A stretch of 7,850 bases of DNA from Desulfuromonadaceae bacterium. Its GTDB lineage: Bacteria > Desulfobacterota > Desulfuromonadia > Desulfuromonadales > Syntrophotaleaceae. The notes under the pieces were generated by a model. The model had not been told where the DNA came from and searched no databases. It saw nothing but the letters and a program-made list of their open reading frames with translations. The stretch is from NCBI GenBank assembly GCA_021107335.1, contig JAIOSZ010000170.1, positions 1 through 7,850 of the forward strand, read 5' to 3'. Numbering within the stretch: the first letter of the stretch is position 1; every line of letters starts with the position of its first letter. Made by a program: the position numbers and the translations under genes. Of this stretch, positions 1 to 7,850 are shown one piece after another.

Positions 1-632
1 ACAACCGTCAGCTGCTAATTTTCGTAGCAGCACTGCTGTGGCCCCTTGCTCAGGTTCTGGAGTTGCTGCTGACCCCGGAACTGGCCAGCTCCCCGAATCT
101 CTACCTGATTGCCGCCCTGGCCCTGATAACAAGTGCCGGTCTTGCCCTGATGATAACCAGGCCACTGTTGCAAAAACGACCGCCGTCTCTAACTCTCCCC
201 CTGACCGGCATCATTATACTGGCCATGCTCTGGGTTTTGGGTGCTCAAACCGCTCGCGAGAACACCCTTACAGTGGCCTCTCTGGCGGGCCTACAACTCC
301 CTCCGGTAACGAGCCAGGCAACGGCCACCCCACCTGCTACCCAGGCGACAGCAAAACCAGAGACATCACCGGCAGTCGACGGCGCCCAACTGTTCCAACA
401 AAAATGCAGCGCCTGTCATCGTTTCGACCAACGCCTGATTGGGCCGCCGCTGAACAGTGTGCTCGAAAAATATCGGCCAGGAAAAGCTAAACTAACAGGG
501 TTTTTACGCACTCCGCAAAAGATCGACCCAGACTATCCGACGATGCCCAACCTAGGCCTAACGGAGCAAGAAGCTGGCGCGATAGCCGACTATCTGCTTG
601 ATTACAAAATTGTTCAACCAACGCCGCGCTAG
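1..632 (+). CDS. Membrane protein with C-terminal monohaem cytochrome c domain (5' end outside window)
   Basis: The reading frame (first full codon at 3) is open to the left edge, so the gene starts upstream; the TTG at 63 is not a credible start. Three hydrophobic segments are visible, encoded at about 12-75, 95-165 and 190-242. A Pro/Ala/Thr-rich linker follows (about 295-385), then a class I cytochrome c domain. Its haem site CSACH is encoded at 405-419, and a likely axial Met lies in the motif MPNLGLT (Met codon 543-545). The stop is TAG at 630-632. The domain should face the periplasm and carry one electron. Several membrane spans ahead of a cytochrome c domain, plus an Arg-Glu pair after the last span, resemble cytochrome bd-like oxidase subunit I proteins with a C-terminal haem c, but I cannot confirm this from the tail alone. 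It could also supply the ActE role, since no separate actE is present. The cytochrome c domain is certain; the whole-protein identity is not. Confidence 0.75.
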   Translation, partial: NRQLLIFVAALLWPLAQVLELLLTPELASSPNLYLIAALALITSAGLALMITRPLLQKRPPSLTLPLTGIIILAMLWVLGAQTARENTLTVASLAGLQLPPVTSQATATPPATQATAKPETSPAVDGAQLFQQKCSACHRFDQRLIGPPLNSVLEKYRPGKAKLTGFLRTPQKIDPDYPTMPNLGLTEQEAGAIADYLLDYKIVQPTPR

Positions 633-726
633 GTCGACACAGGGATTAAGAAACCGACACCCATCTTTGTCGTCGGTCCCTTGACAACCCCATTCAACCT
701 GCTGCTCGGCCCAAAGAGGCTTTACA

Positions 727-1239
727 ATGCCCAAGTGGTTGCTCCATTCCCTGTTATACGCCTACTTTGGCGGCTTTATACTTCTCATTGCTGCGTTGGC
801 CTGGTTCAGGCCTGCAACGCATCGGGACAACAGCCAACCCATTGCTTTTCCTCATACAGTTCATGCTGGCCAGCTAGGTCTAGCTTGCAATTTCTGTCAC
901 GAATCGGTAACGCAAGGGCCGCAGGCCGGCATGCCAACGGTAGACAAATGCGTCTCCTGCCACCAGGCCATTGCGACGGAACGACCGGAAACTCAGAAAT
1001 TACTAAGCTATCAAGAAAAAGGCGAACCGATTCGTTGGCGTCGCATCCATCAAGTACCCGACTTCATCTACTTTACTCATAAACGCCACGTTAGCAGCGG
1101 GCTGGATTGTAGCGCCTGTCACGGCGCCATCGAAGAGATGAAGGAAGTACGCCGAGTCCGTTCTCTGCGGATGGGCTGGTGCCTTAGCTGCCATCGCAGC
1201 CGAGGGGCTTCCTTTGACTGCGCGACCTGTCACAAATAG
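727..1239 (+). CDS. actA: ActA, membrane-anchored pentahaem cytochrome c of alternative complex III
   Basis: This 170-residue protein has one N-terminal membrane anchor (about residues 5-27) and five CXXCH haem sites: CNFCH (54-58), CVSCH (75-79), CSACH (128-132), CLSCH (152-156) and CATCH (165-169). The last ends one residue before the C-terminus. Extra histidines at 43, 46, 108, 118 and 121 are candidate distal haem ligands, and the stretch around residues 104-121 (PDFIYFTHKRH) is typical of ActA. In the ACIII family this subunit takes electrons from the ActB iron-sulfur clusters on the periplasmic side and passes them to a monohaem cytochrome or an oxidase. The start is fixed by an AAAGAGG Shine-Dalgarno at 713-719, 7 nt before ATG. 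It follows the cytochrome-fusion gene by 94 nt and precedes actB by 62 nt. The alternative, a general cytochrome c7/NapC-type protein, is unlikely given the neighbours. Confidence 0.93.
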   Translation: MPKWLLHSLLYAYFGGFILLIAALAWFRPATHRDNSQPIAFPHTVHAGQLGLACNFCHESVTQGPQAGMPTVDKCVSCHQAIATERPETQKLLSYQEKGEPIRWRRIHQVPDFIYFTHKRHVSSGLDCSACHGAIEEMKEVRRVRSLRMGWCLSCHRSRGASFDCATCHK

Positions 1240-1267
1240 CGTTCATAAAGGAACTCCTTATGAACGC
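1239..1267 (+). promoter_or_regulatory. Intercistronic hairpin between actA and actB
   Basis: Perfect 10-bp inverted repeat: GCGTTCATAA at 1239-1248 pairs with TTATGAACGC at 1258-1267. Inside it, a bulged A1249, two further G-C pairs and a short AACT loop complete the stem. The left arm begins at the last base of the actA stop codon (TAG 1237-1239). No T-run follows, so it is not a standard intrinsic terminator. It more likely stabilises the actA 3' end, attenuates read-through to actB, or gates translation, because it encloses the AAAGGA and ATG of a mini-ORF. The pairing is seen directly; the role is inferred. Confidence 0.7.
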
Positions 1268-1286
1268 TGGAGAGTTTCTGATTTAA
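1260..1286 (+). CDS. Candidate 8-codon leader/coupling mini-ORF
   Basis: ATG at 1260 opens a reading frame of eight codons (MNAGEFLI) closed by TAA at 1284-1286. It is preceded by AAAGGA at 1247-1252, a good Shine-Dalgarno match with 7-nt spacing. Both that site and the ATG are buried in the hairpin at 1239-1267. The stop codon lies one base before the actB Shine-Dalgarno (GGAGAG 1288-1293), so a ribosome finishing here would sit on the actB initiation site. This could relay translation from actA to actB. The peptide has no run of one amino acid as in classical attenuation leaders. Chance occurrence is quite possible for so short a frame; translation is not shown. Confidence 0.35.
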   Translation: MNAGEFLI

Positions 1287-1301
1287 CGGAGAGAATCGAA
1301 C

Positions 1302-4100
<2,799 letters not shown>

Positions 4101-4145
4101 CCGGCAAGCGTCGTCATCGACCGATATACACACGATTGAGAGACC

Positions 4146-5438
4146 ATGCAAAACACATCTTCCACTGAGCAGATCGAACAGGATGTTCTCGCGGCCATGA
4201 GTAGGCCGAGTCGCTGCTACTTGGCGTGCATTTTTTTTGCCGGGCTGGTGTTTCTCGGCGGCATGGCCCTGTGGAGCCGACAGATCGCCCTCGGCATGGG
4301 CGTTGCCGGCATCAGCCACCCCGTCGGTTGGGGTGTTTATATCACCGACTTTGTCTTTTGGGTCGGCATTGCTCATTCCGGCACTCTGATCTCGGCGGTG
4401 CTCTATATCTTCCGCGCCCGCTTTCGCACCAGCTTCAATCGGGCCGCCGAAGCGATGACCATCTTCGCCTTGATGGTGGCAGGTTTGTTCCCCCTGATCC
4501 ACCTCGGGCGCGTCTGGCTCGCCTACTTCCTGTTTCCTTACCCCAACCAGCGTCAATTGTGGGTCAATTTCCGCTCACCTCTGGTGTGGGACGTATTCGC
4601 CGTCTCTACCTATATGCTGGTCAGTCTGGTGTTTTTCTTTGTCGGCCTGGTGCCCGATCTGGCCATCGTCGCCCGTCGTCGCCCCGGTTTCGTCGGCAAA
4701 ATCTATCGCATTGCGTCCCTCGGCTGGGTCGGTAACTCCCAGCAATGGCGTCACTATACCAAGCTCTATTTCTTTCTGGCGGCCTTTGCGACTCCGCTAG
4801 TCGCCTCGGTCCACTCCATCGTCTCCTGGGACTTCGCGGTGAGCATCGTACCCGGCTGGCATACCACCATCTTTGCCCCCTATTTTGTGGCAGGGGCCAT
4901 CCTCTCCGGAACCGCCATGGTCATCACCCTGGTGATTCCCATGCGCCGCCTCCTTCGCCTGGAAACCTATATTCCCATCTCACATATCGAATCCATCGCC
5001 AAGATTCTGCTGCTGACGTCCTTAATCGTTGGCTTCGCCTATGTGGTTGAACAAGGGCTGGCCTTCTACAGCGGCAACCTCTATGAAATGGAACAATTCC
5101 GTTTTCGCGCCCTTGGCGACTACCGACTGTTGTTCTGGATTATGGTCAGCTGCAACGCCATCCTGCCACTCACCCTGTTTGTCGGCCGCCTGAGGCGCAA
5201 CCTCGCCTACCTCTTCATCCTCTCGCTACTGGTCAACGTGGGTATGTGGTTGGAGCGGTTTGTTATCGTGGTCACTTCCCTGGCCAGGGACTTCGACCCT
5301 TATGCTTGGGGGAATTACACCCCGTCCCTTACCGAGATCGGCATTACCGCAGGCTCTTTTGGTTTGTTTTTTTTACTCTTTTTGCTCTTCATCAAGATTC
5401 TGCCGGTATTGTCAATTACCGAACTGAAGGAGCGCTGA
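4146..5438 (+). CDS. actC: ActC, NrfD/PsrC-like membrane subunit of alternative complex III
   Basis: A 430-residue integral membrane protein with about ten hydrophobic spans (roughly 23-44, 64-88, 102-122, 146-170, 207-227, 243-265, 284-304, 325-346, 352-372, 396-418). Family hallmarks are visible: the HPVGWGVYITDFVFWVGIAHSGT stretch split across residues 58-80, NFRSPLVWDVFA at 141-152, and the segment around His204 to Trp228. ActC anchors the complex and, by homology with PsrC/NrfD proteins, forms the quinol site near the periplasmic face next to ActB. It has been proposed to take part in proton movement. The start is the first ATG, 45 nt after actB; upstream GAGAGA lies only 2 nt away, so its ribosome-binding site is poorly spaced and coupling to actB is likely. 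An internal ATG at 4197 is possible but would remove the usual N-terminal tail. T8 runs occur at 4231-4238 and 5367-5374. Confidence 0.94.
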   Translation: MQNTSSTEQIEQDVLAAMSRPSRCYLACIFFAGLVFLGGMALWSRQIALGMGVAGISHPVGWGVYITDFVFWVGIAHSGTLISAVLYIFRARFRTSFNRAAEAMTIFALMVAGLFPLIHLGRVWLAYFLFPYPNQRQLWVNFRSPLVWDVFAVSTYMLVSLVFFFVGLVPDLAIVARRRPGFVGKIYRIASLGWVGNSQQWRHYTKLYFFLAAFATPLVASVHSIVSWDFAVSIVPGWHTTIFAPYFVAGAILSGTAMVITLVIPMRRLLRLETYIPISHIESIAKILLLTSLIVGFAYVVEQGLAFYSGNLYEMEQFRFRALGDYRLLFWIMVSCNAILPLTLFVGRLRRNLAYLFILSLLVNVGMWLERFVIVVTSLARDFDPYAWGNYTPSLTEIGITAGSFGLFFLLFLLFIKILPVLSITELKER

Positions 5439-5439
5439 T

Positions 5440-5892
5440 ATGGCCCAACAGCTTTTCTTTGACGATCAGCAAACCTTTCTGCAGCAGTTGGAACAATTGC
5501 TAAAGAACGGCACACCCAGTGAACAGCTGGACGTACGAACCCCCTACCATCTCAGCGAAGTCGACTCATTGCTTGGCCAGCCGCCAAGCAAGCTGCCATT
5601 GTTTGCCCTAGGAGGAGCTCTGGCCGGTTTCGGCGGCGGCTTCCTGCTAGCAGCGCTAACCTCCCTCGACTGGCCCGTCATCACCGGCGGCAAACCGATT
5701 GTGGCAGTACCCGCCTTTTTGCTTATCGGCTACCTGATGACTATCCTGATCGGATCGCTGGCCTCCTTTGCCGGTTTTCTAATCCTGGCCAGACTTCCCC
5801 AAGTCGACGCTCTGCTCAAAGAACAGGATTTCGACTCTCGATTTATCATCACCATTGCCAACGAGGTGGCCCCATGCACGACACCAAACTGA
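5440..5892 (+). CDS. actD: ActD, DUF3341 membrane subunit of alternative complex III
   Basis: A 150-residue protein with an N-terminal soluble part and two membrane spans (about 53-74 and 91-117). The signature features of the DUF3341/ActD family are present: a TPYHLSEVDSLLG-type stretch at residues 34-46, PPSKLP just before the first span, GGKP (83-86) and a C-terminal FDSRFIITI stretch (131-139). In ACIII it is a small accessory subunit packed against the ActC/ActF membrane core; its exact role is not known. It starts 1 nt after the actC stop and has a strong AAGGAG at 5427-5432 with 7-nt spacing, indicating translational coupling. Its 3' end overlaps actF. It seems somewhat shorter than many ActD proteins as I remember them, mainly at the N-terminus. 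Confidence 0.88.
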   Translation: MAQQLFFDDQQTFLQQLEQLLKNGTPSEQLDVRTPYHLSEVDSLLGQPPSKLPLFALGGALAGFGGGFLLAALTSLDWPVITGGKPIVAVPAFLLIGYLMTILIGSLASFAGFLILARLPQVDALLKEQDFDSRFIITIANEVAPCTTPN

Positions 5893-6935
5893 GCATCGGC
5901 GGCTGCTATAGCCTGCTGTTGATTCTGGCCGCCACCATCGGTCTCATTGAATACGGTGGACTCATCGCTCAACCCGGCTCCCTGCTCCTCACCCTGACCT
6001 TTTGGGGATCCATCATTCAGGGTGCCGTCGCCGTCGCTGCGGTGACCGCCCTGGTGCGGGCCCAATGGATCGCTTCGCTGCGCCGCGAGCTGCTCGCCCT
6101 CTACCCCCTGCTATTACTGTTGGCGCTGCTTTTCGCCCTGCTCTGGCCCCAGCTCGACCTTTTCCCCTGGAGCGACCATCCCACCGTCTGGCTCAACCGG
6201 CCTTTCTTTATGGGACGTAATCTGACCAGCTTGCTATTAACGTTTCTTGCCGGACGGCAACTGGCCCTGCACAGTACCAGCGGCGCCCCCTTCAAGGACC
6301 GTTATGCCGTGATCTATCTGGCAACCTTTGTTCTTTCTCAGAGCCTACTAGGGTTCGACTGGCTCATGTCGGCGGCTTACCCCTGGATCAGCACCATGTT
6401 CGGCCTCTACTTCTTCACCGAGGCCCTCTATGCGGGCATTGCCGTTTCTGGCCTGGCCATGCTGCTCTACTTCCGCCCCCGGATGCAGACCGCACCAAAG
6501 GATACGGCTCGTCACTTGCGGGATGTTGGCCTGCTATTGTTCGGTTTCAGCATCCTCTGGGCCGGACTATTCTTCGCCCAGTTCCTACTCATCTGGTATG
6601 CCAACCTGCCCGAAGAGGTTCACTTCGTCACCGAACGTCTGGCCAGTTTCCCCGAACGGGAGCTATGCTGGCTGTTTCTGATCGGCCTGTTTCTGGTTCC
6701 CTTTGTCGCCTTGCTCGGCAGCCAGGCCAAAGGCGACTTACGCTTTGTTTCGGCCGTTTCGTTGTTGGTTCTGAGCGGGCTTTTTGCCGAGCGACTGTTC
6801 ATTCTATTGCCCGCCATCCCCTATCATGGTGGTGCTCTGTTGCTTTACAACGGCCTGATCTTTGTCATGCTGTTATTAGTCCTGCACAGCAGCGAGCGCT
6901 TGCTGCCTTCATCCTCTTTTCTGACAAAGGATTGA
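5874..6935 (+). CDS. actF: ActF, integral membrane subunit of alternative complex III
   Basis: A 353-residue polytopic membrane protein with about ten hydrophobic spans. Diagnostic ActF stretches are visible: VWLNRPFFMGRN (105-116), the FDWLMSAAYPWISTMFG segment (161-177), and FAQFLLIWYANLPEE (234-248). ActF resembles ActC in topology but is shorter and lies in the membrane arm; a part in proton translocation has been proposed for the family. The ATG at 5874 lies inside the end of actD (19-nt overlap) and is preceded by GAGGTGG at 5863-5869, so it should be coupled to actD. In the canonical gene order a monohaem actE would lie between actD and actF; the overlap leaves no room for it here. No terminator is visible between its stop and the downstream tRNA promoter. 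Confidence 0.9.
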   Translation: MHDTKLSIGGCYSLLLILAATIGLIEYGGLIAQPGSLLLTLTFWGSIIQGAVAVAAVTALVRAQWIASLRRELLALYPLLLLLALLFALLWPQLDLFPWSDHPTVWLNRPFFMGRNLTSLLLTFLAGRQLALHSTSGAPFKDRYAVIYLATFVLSQSLLGFDWLMSAAYPWISTMFGLYFFTEALYAGIAVSGLAMLLYFRPRMQTAPKDTARHLRDVGLLLFGFSILWAGLFFAQFLLIWYANLPEEVHFVTERLASFPERELCWLFLIGLFLVPFVALLGSQAKGDLRFVSAVSLLVLSGLFAERLFILLPAIPYHGGALLLYNGLIFVMLLLVLHSSERLLPSSSFLTKD

Positions 6936-6958
6936 TGCCATAGCCGCGCAATTATCCG

Positions 6959-6987
6959 TTGCAATTACGCAGCGAATGAGTTATACC
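6959..6987 (+). promoter_or_regulatory. Probable tRNA-Arg promoter
   Basis: TTGCAA (6959-6964) and TATACC (6982-6987) are separated by 17 nt, a sigma70-like arrangement. Transcription would start a few bases before the mature tRNA at 6999, as is common for tRNA genes. Both hexamers deviate from consensus by two positions, so this is a moderate-confidence call resting mainly on spacing and position. Confidence 0.5.
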
Positions 6988-6998
6988 ATCAGGTCCAA

Positions 6999-7075
<77 letters not shown>

Positions 7076-7084
7076 AATAAAATC

Positions 7085-7116
7085 AAAGGGTTACGTCATT
7101 GACGTAACCCTTTTTT
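7085..7116 (+). terminator. Intrinsic terminator after tRNA-Arg
   Basis: GGGTTACGTC (7088-7097) pairs with GACGTAACCC (7101-7110) around an ATT loop. The stem is extended outward by AAA/TTT and ends in a run of six T (7111-7116). This is a textbook Rho-independent terminator 10 nt after the tRNA CCA. Confidence 0.92.
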
Positions 7117-7127
7117 ATATTTACCGC

Positions 7128-7155
7128 TTGACAGAAAATCCTTTTTAAGTAAAAT
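7128..7155 (+). promoter_or_regulatory. Promoter of the RCKP mini-rubredoxin gene
   Basis: A perfect TTGACA (7128-7133) is followed after 16 nt by TAAAAT (7150-7155), one mismatch from the -10 consensus. It lies just downstream of the tRNA terminator. Predicted start of transcription is about 7161-7163, giving a leader of about 40 nt before the ATG at 7204. The near-consensus boxes suggest strong, housekeeping-sigma expression. Confidence 0.75.
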
Positions 7156-7180
7156 CATTACCGATCTGGTTCTACTTAAA
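7144..7180. repeat. 8-bp inverted repeat flanking the predicted transcription start
   Basis: TTTAAGTA (7144-7151) and TACTTAAA (7173-7180) are exact inverted copies separated by 21 nt. The left copy overlaps the first two bases of the -10 box and the right copy lies in the early leader. Because the left arm is upstream of the predicted start, it cannot form an RNA hairpin from that transcript. A DNA-binding operator is the more natural reading, but AT-rich chance similarity is possible. Confidence 0.4.
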
Positions 7181-7203
7181 CATTCCACACAAAAGGAGAT
7201 ACC

Positions 7204-7311
7204 ATGGCCATCTTTAAATGTGAAAAATGCGGGCATGAAAAAGAAGGACGCTGTAAACCAAAAAAATGCCCTTCCTGTGCCGAATCCGGAACCTTTGTCA
7301 AACAGGGCTGA
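7204..7311 (+). CDS. RCKP-type rubredoxin-like small protein
   Basis: A 35-residue protein with two CxxC knuckles, Cys6/Cys9 (CEKC) and Cys22/Cys25 (CPSC), plus Cys17 in the motif RCKPKKCP (16-23). This matches a short rubredoxin-like family known for its Arg-Cys-Lys-Pro motif. Four cysteines in two knuckles should bind one iron, as in rubredoxins and the C-terminal domain of rubrerythrin, or a zinc. A role in cytoplasmic one-electron transfer or peroxide/oxygen defence is inference from that relationship. The start is well supported: AAAAGGAG at 7191-7198 lies 5 nt before ATG, behind a strong promoter. The gene stands alone between two terminators, so it is monocistronic. It has no signal peptide or membrane span. 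Confidence 0.88.
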   Translation: MAIFKCEKCGHEKEGRCKPKKCPSCAESGTFVKQG

Positions 7312-7334
7312 GCATTACACCTCCCCTTCCCCCA

Positions 7335-7381
7335 GAAACAAATAAGCGGGTCGCCCAAATGGTGACCCGCTTATTTGTTTC
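7335..7381. terminator. Bidirectional terminator between convergent genes
   Basis: A 21-bp stem (7335-7355 with 7361-7381, one G-T wobble) closes a 5-nt CAAAT loop. The core GCGGGTC/GACCCGC is flanked by AAACAAATAA/TTATTTGTTT, so a T-rich 3' arm is present on either strand. It sits 24 nt after the mini-rubredoxin stop and 25 nt after the stop of the minus-strand CAP gene, fitting termination in both directions. Confidence 0.85.
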
Positions 7382-7406
7382 AAACTTGCAGATATTTGCC
7401 GGCTCT

Positions 7407-7850
7407 TTAGTAGGGCACCTCGTTCACAACATTGCCAGGAGGGGCATAATTGCAGACTAGAATAATCCGGCCCTGGCACTCGGCCTTGCCACAGCCGACC
7501 TGAGTGGTTCTTCGCCAAACCAACTGAGTGTAATGACCAACCTGCTGCACATTGGCCAGAGTAACAGCGTCACCTTTGAAAAAGTATTTTTCACTCTCCC
7601 AGGCCTCTACCCCATCGCCAACATCATAATAACCTGCGGTACCCGTGAACAGGTTTTCGCCATAGATTCCCTTCCTCTCGCCGTCCTGCGGTCGGTGCTC
7701 AATTCGGCATTCGCTACCGGCGAGCTGCTCTGCCCATTGCTGAGCATATACGGCAAGATCAGACGACCAACTGACTGGCCCTACGCCTACCGCCAACCGT
7801 ATCCGGTTGTGTTCTTCTAACAGCCTCTGTACTTCATCGCCATCCAAGCC
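7407..7850 (-). CDS. CAP/SCP/PR-1 domain protein (5' end outside window)
   Basis: The frame runs off the right edge; the TTG at 7847-7845 is probably not the true start, since these proteins normally begin with a secretion signal that would lie outside. Counting from that codon, 146 residues are visible and cover essentially a whole CAP domain. The conserved cavity residues are present: His51 (IEHRP), Glu64 (YGENL), Glu86 (WESEK) and His105 (GHYTQLVW). The CAP signatures GHYTQLVWRRTTQVGCG (104-120) and VCNYAPPGN (131-139) follow, and the protein ends EVPY like plant PR-1 proteins. Cysteines 47, 119, 124 and 132 may form disulfides, consistent with export. CAP proteins are secreted and have been linked to sterol or lipid binding and, in some lineages, proteolysis; the role in bacteria is largely unknown. 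Convergent with the mini-rubredoxin gene. Confidence 0.9.
   Translation of the reverse strand, partial: GLDGDEVQRLLEEHNRIRLAVGVGPVSWSSDLAVYAQQWAEQLAGSECRIEHRPQDGERKGIYGENLFTGTAGYYDVGDGVEAWESEKYFFKGDAVTLANVQQVGHYTQLVWRRTTQVGCGKAECQGRIILVCNYAPPGNVVNEVPY

Noticed and set aside
63..65. TTG as the start codon of the first gene
   Set aside because: The same frame is open to the left edge and encodes another membrane span upstream; no ribosome-binding site precedes the TTG.
653..677. Inverted repeat ACCGAC/GTCGGT before actA as a terminator
   Set aside because: Only 6 bp with a 13-nt loop and no following T-run; expected by chance.
681..686. TTGACA as the -35 box of a promoter for actA
   Set aside because: No acceptable -10 box occurs 16-18 nt downstream (the sequence there is GC-rich), and the gene looks co-transcribed with the gene before it.
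4226..4735. A 169-codon plus-strand frame inside actC
   Set aside because: It is an Arg/Pro/His-rich out-of-frame reading of actC, which has clear family motifs.
6948..6968. Direct repeat GCAATTA twice upstream of the tRNA
   Set aside because: A 7-nt repeat in a short AT-containing gap has little weight without conservation data.

Overview
The window is a compact, mostly plus-strand stretch with moderately high GC by eye. Its core is an operon for alternative complex III (ACIII, the Act complex), a membrane quinol:cytochrome c (or quinol:oxidase) oxidoreductase unrelated to bc1. Genes in order: the 3' end of a membrane protein with a C-terminal monohaem cytochrome c domain (1-632), actA pentahaem cytochrome c (727-1239), actB fused MopB-like/iron-sulfur protein (1302-4100), actC NrfD-like membrane protein (4146-5438), actD DUF3341 protein (5440-5892) and actF membrane protein (5874-6935). 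Spacing tightens towards the 3' end: actC and actD are 1 nt apart, and actD and actF overlap by 19 nt. No separate actE is present between actD and actF, although the canonical order is A-B-C-D-E-F.

Downstream lie a tRNA-Arg(CCG) gene with its own promoter and intrinsic terminator (about 6959-7116). Next is a 35-residue four-cysteine rubredoxin-like protein of the RCKP type, with a near-consensus sigma70-type promoter and a strong Shine-Dalgarno (7128-7311). A long stem-loop (7335-7381) separates it from a convergent minus-strand gene for a CAP/PR-1-family protein, which runs off the right edge.

The organism is a Gram-negative respiring bacterium. ACIII, multihaem cytochromes and an RCKP mini-rubredoxin together suggest the Desulfuromonadales/Geobacterales (former Deltaproteobacteria). 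This is inference from gene content, not a database match.

How it works together (family knowledge): ActC, with ActF, embeds the complex in the membrane. Quinol electrons enter at the ActB/ActC interface, pass along the ActB iron-sulfur clusters to the ActA haems, and leave to a monohaem cytochrome or an oxidase. The upstream membrane-cytochrome c fusion could be the electron exit or the partner oxidase.

ACIII is a known system; no wholly new system is evident. The most unusual items are: a hairpin between actA and actB that encloses a ribosome-binding site and start codon for an 8-codon mini-ORF ending just before the actB ribosome-binding site; the missing actE combined with the upstream cytochrome fusion; the retained N-terminal Cys motif and Tat/lipobox signal of ActB; and an inverted repeat flanking the start of transcription of the mini-rubredoxin gene.
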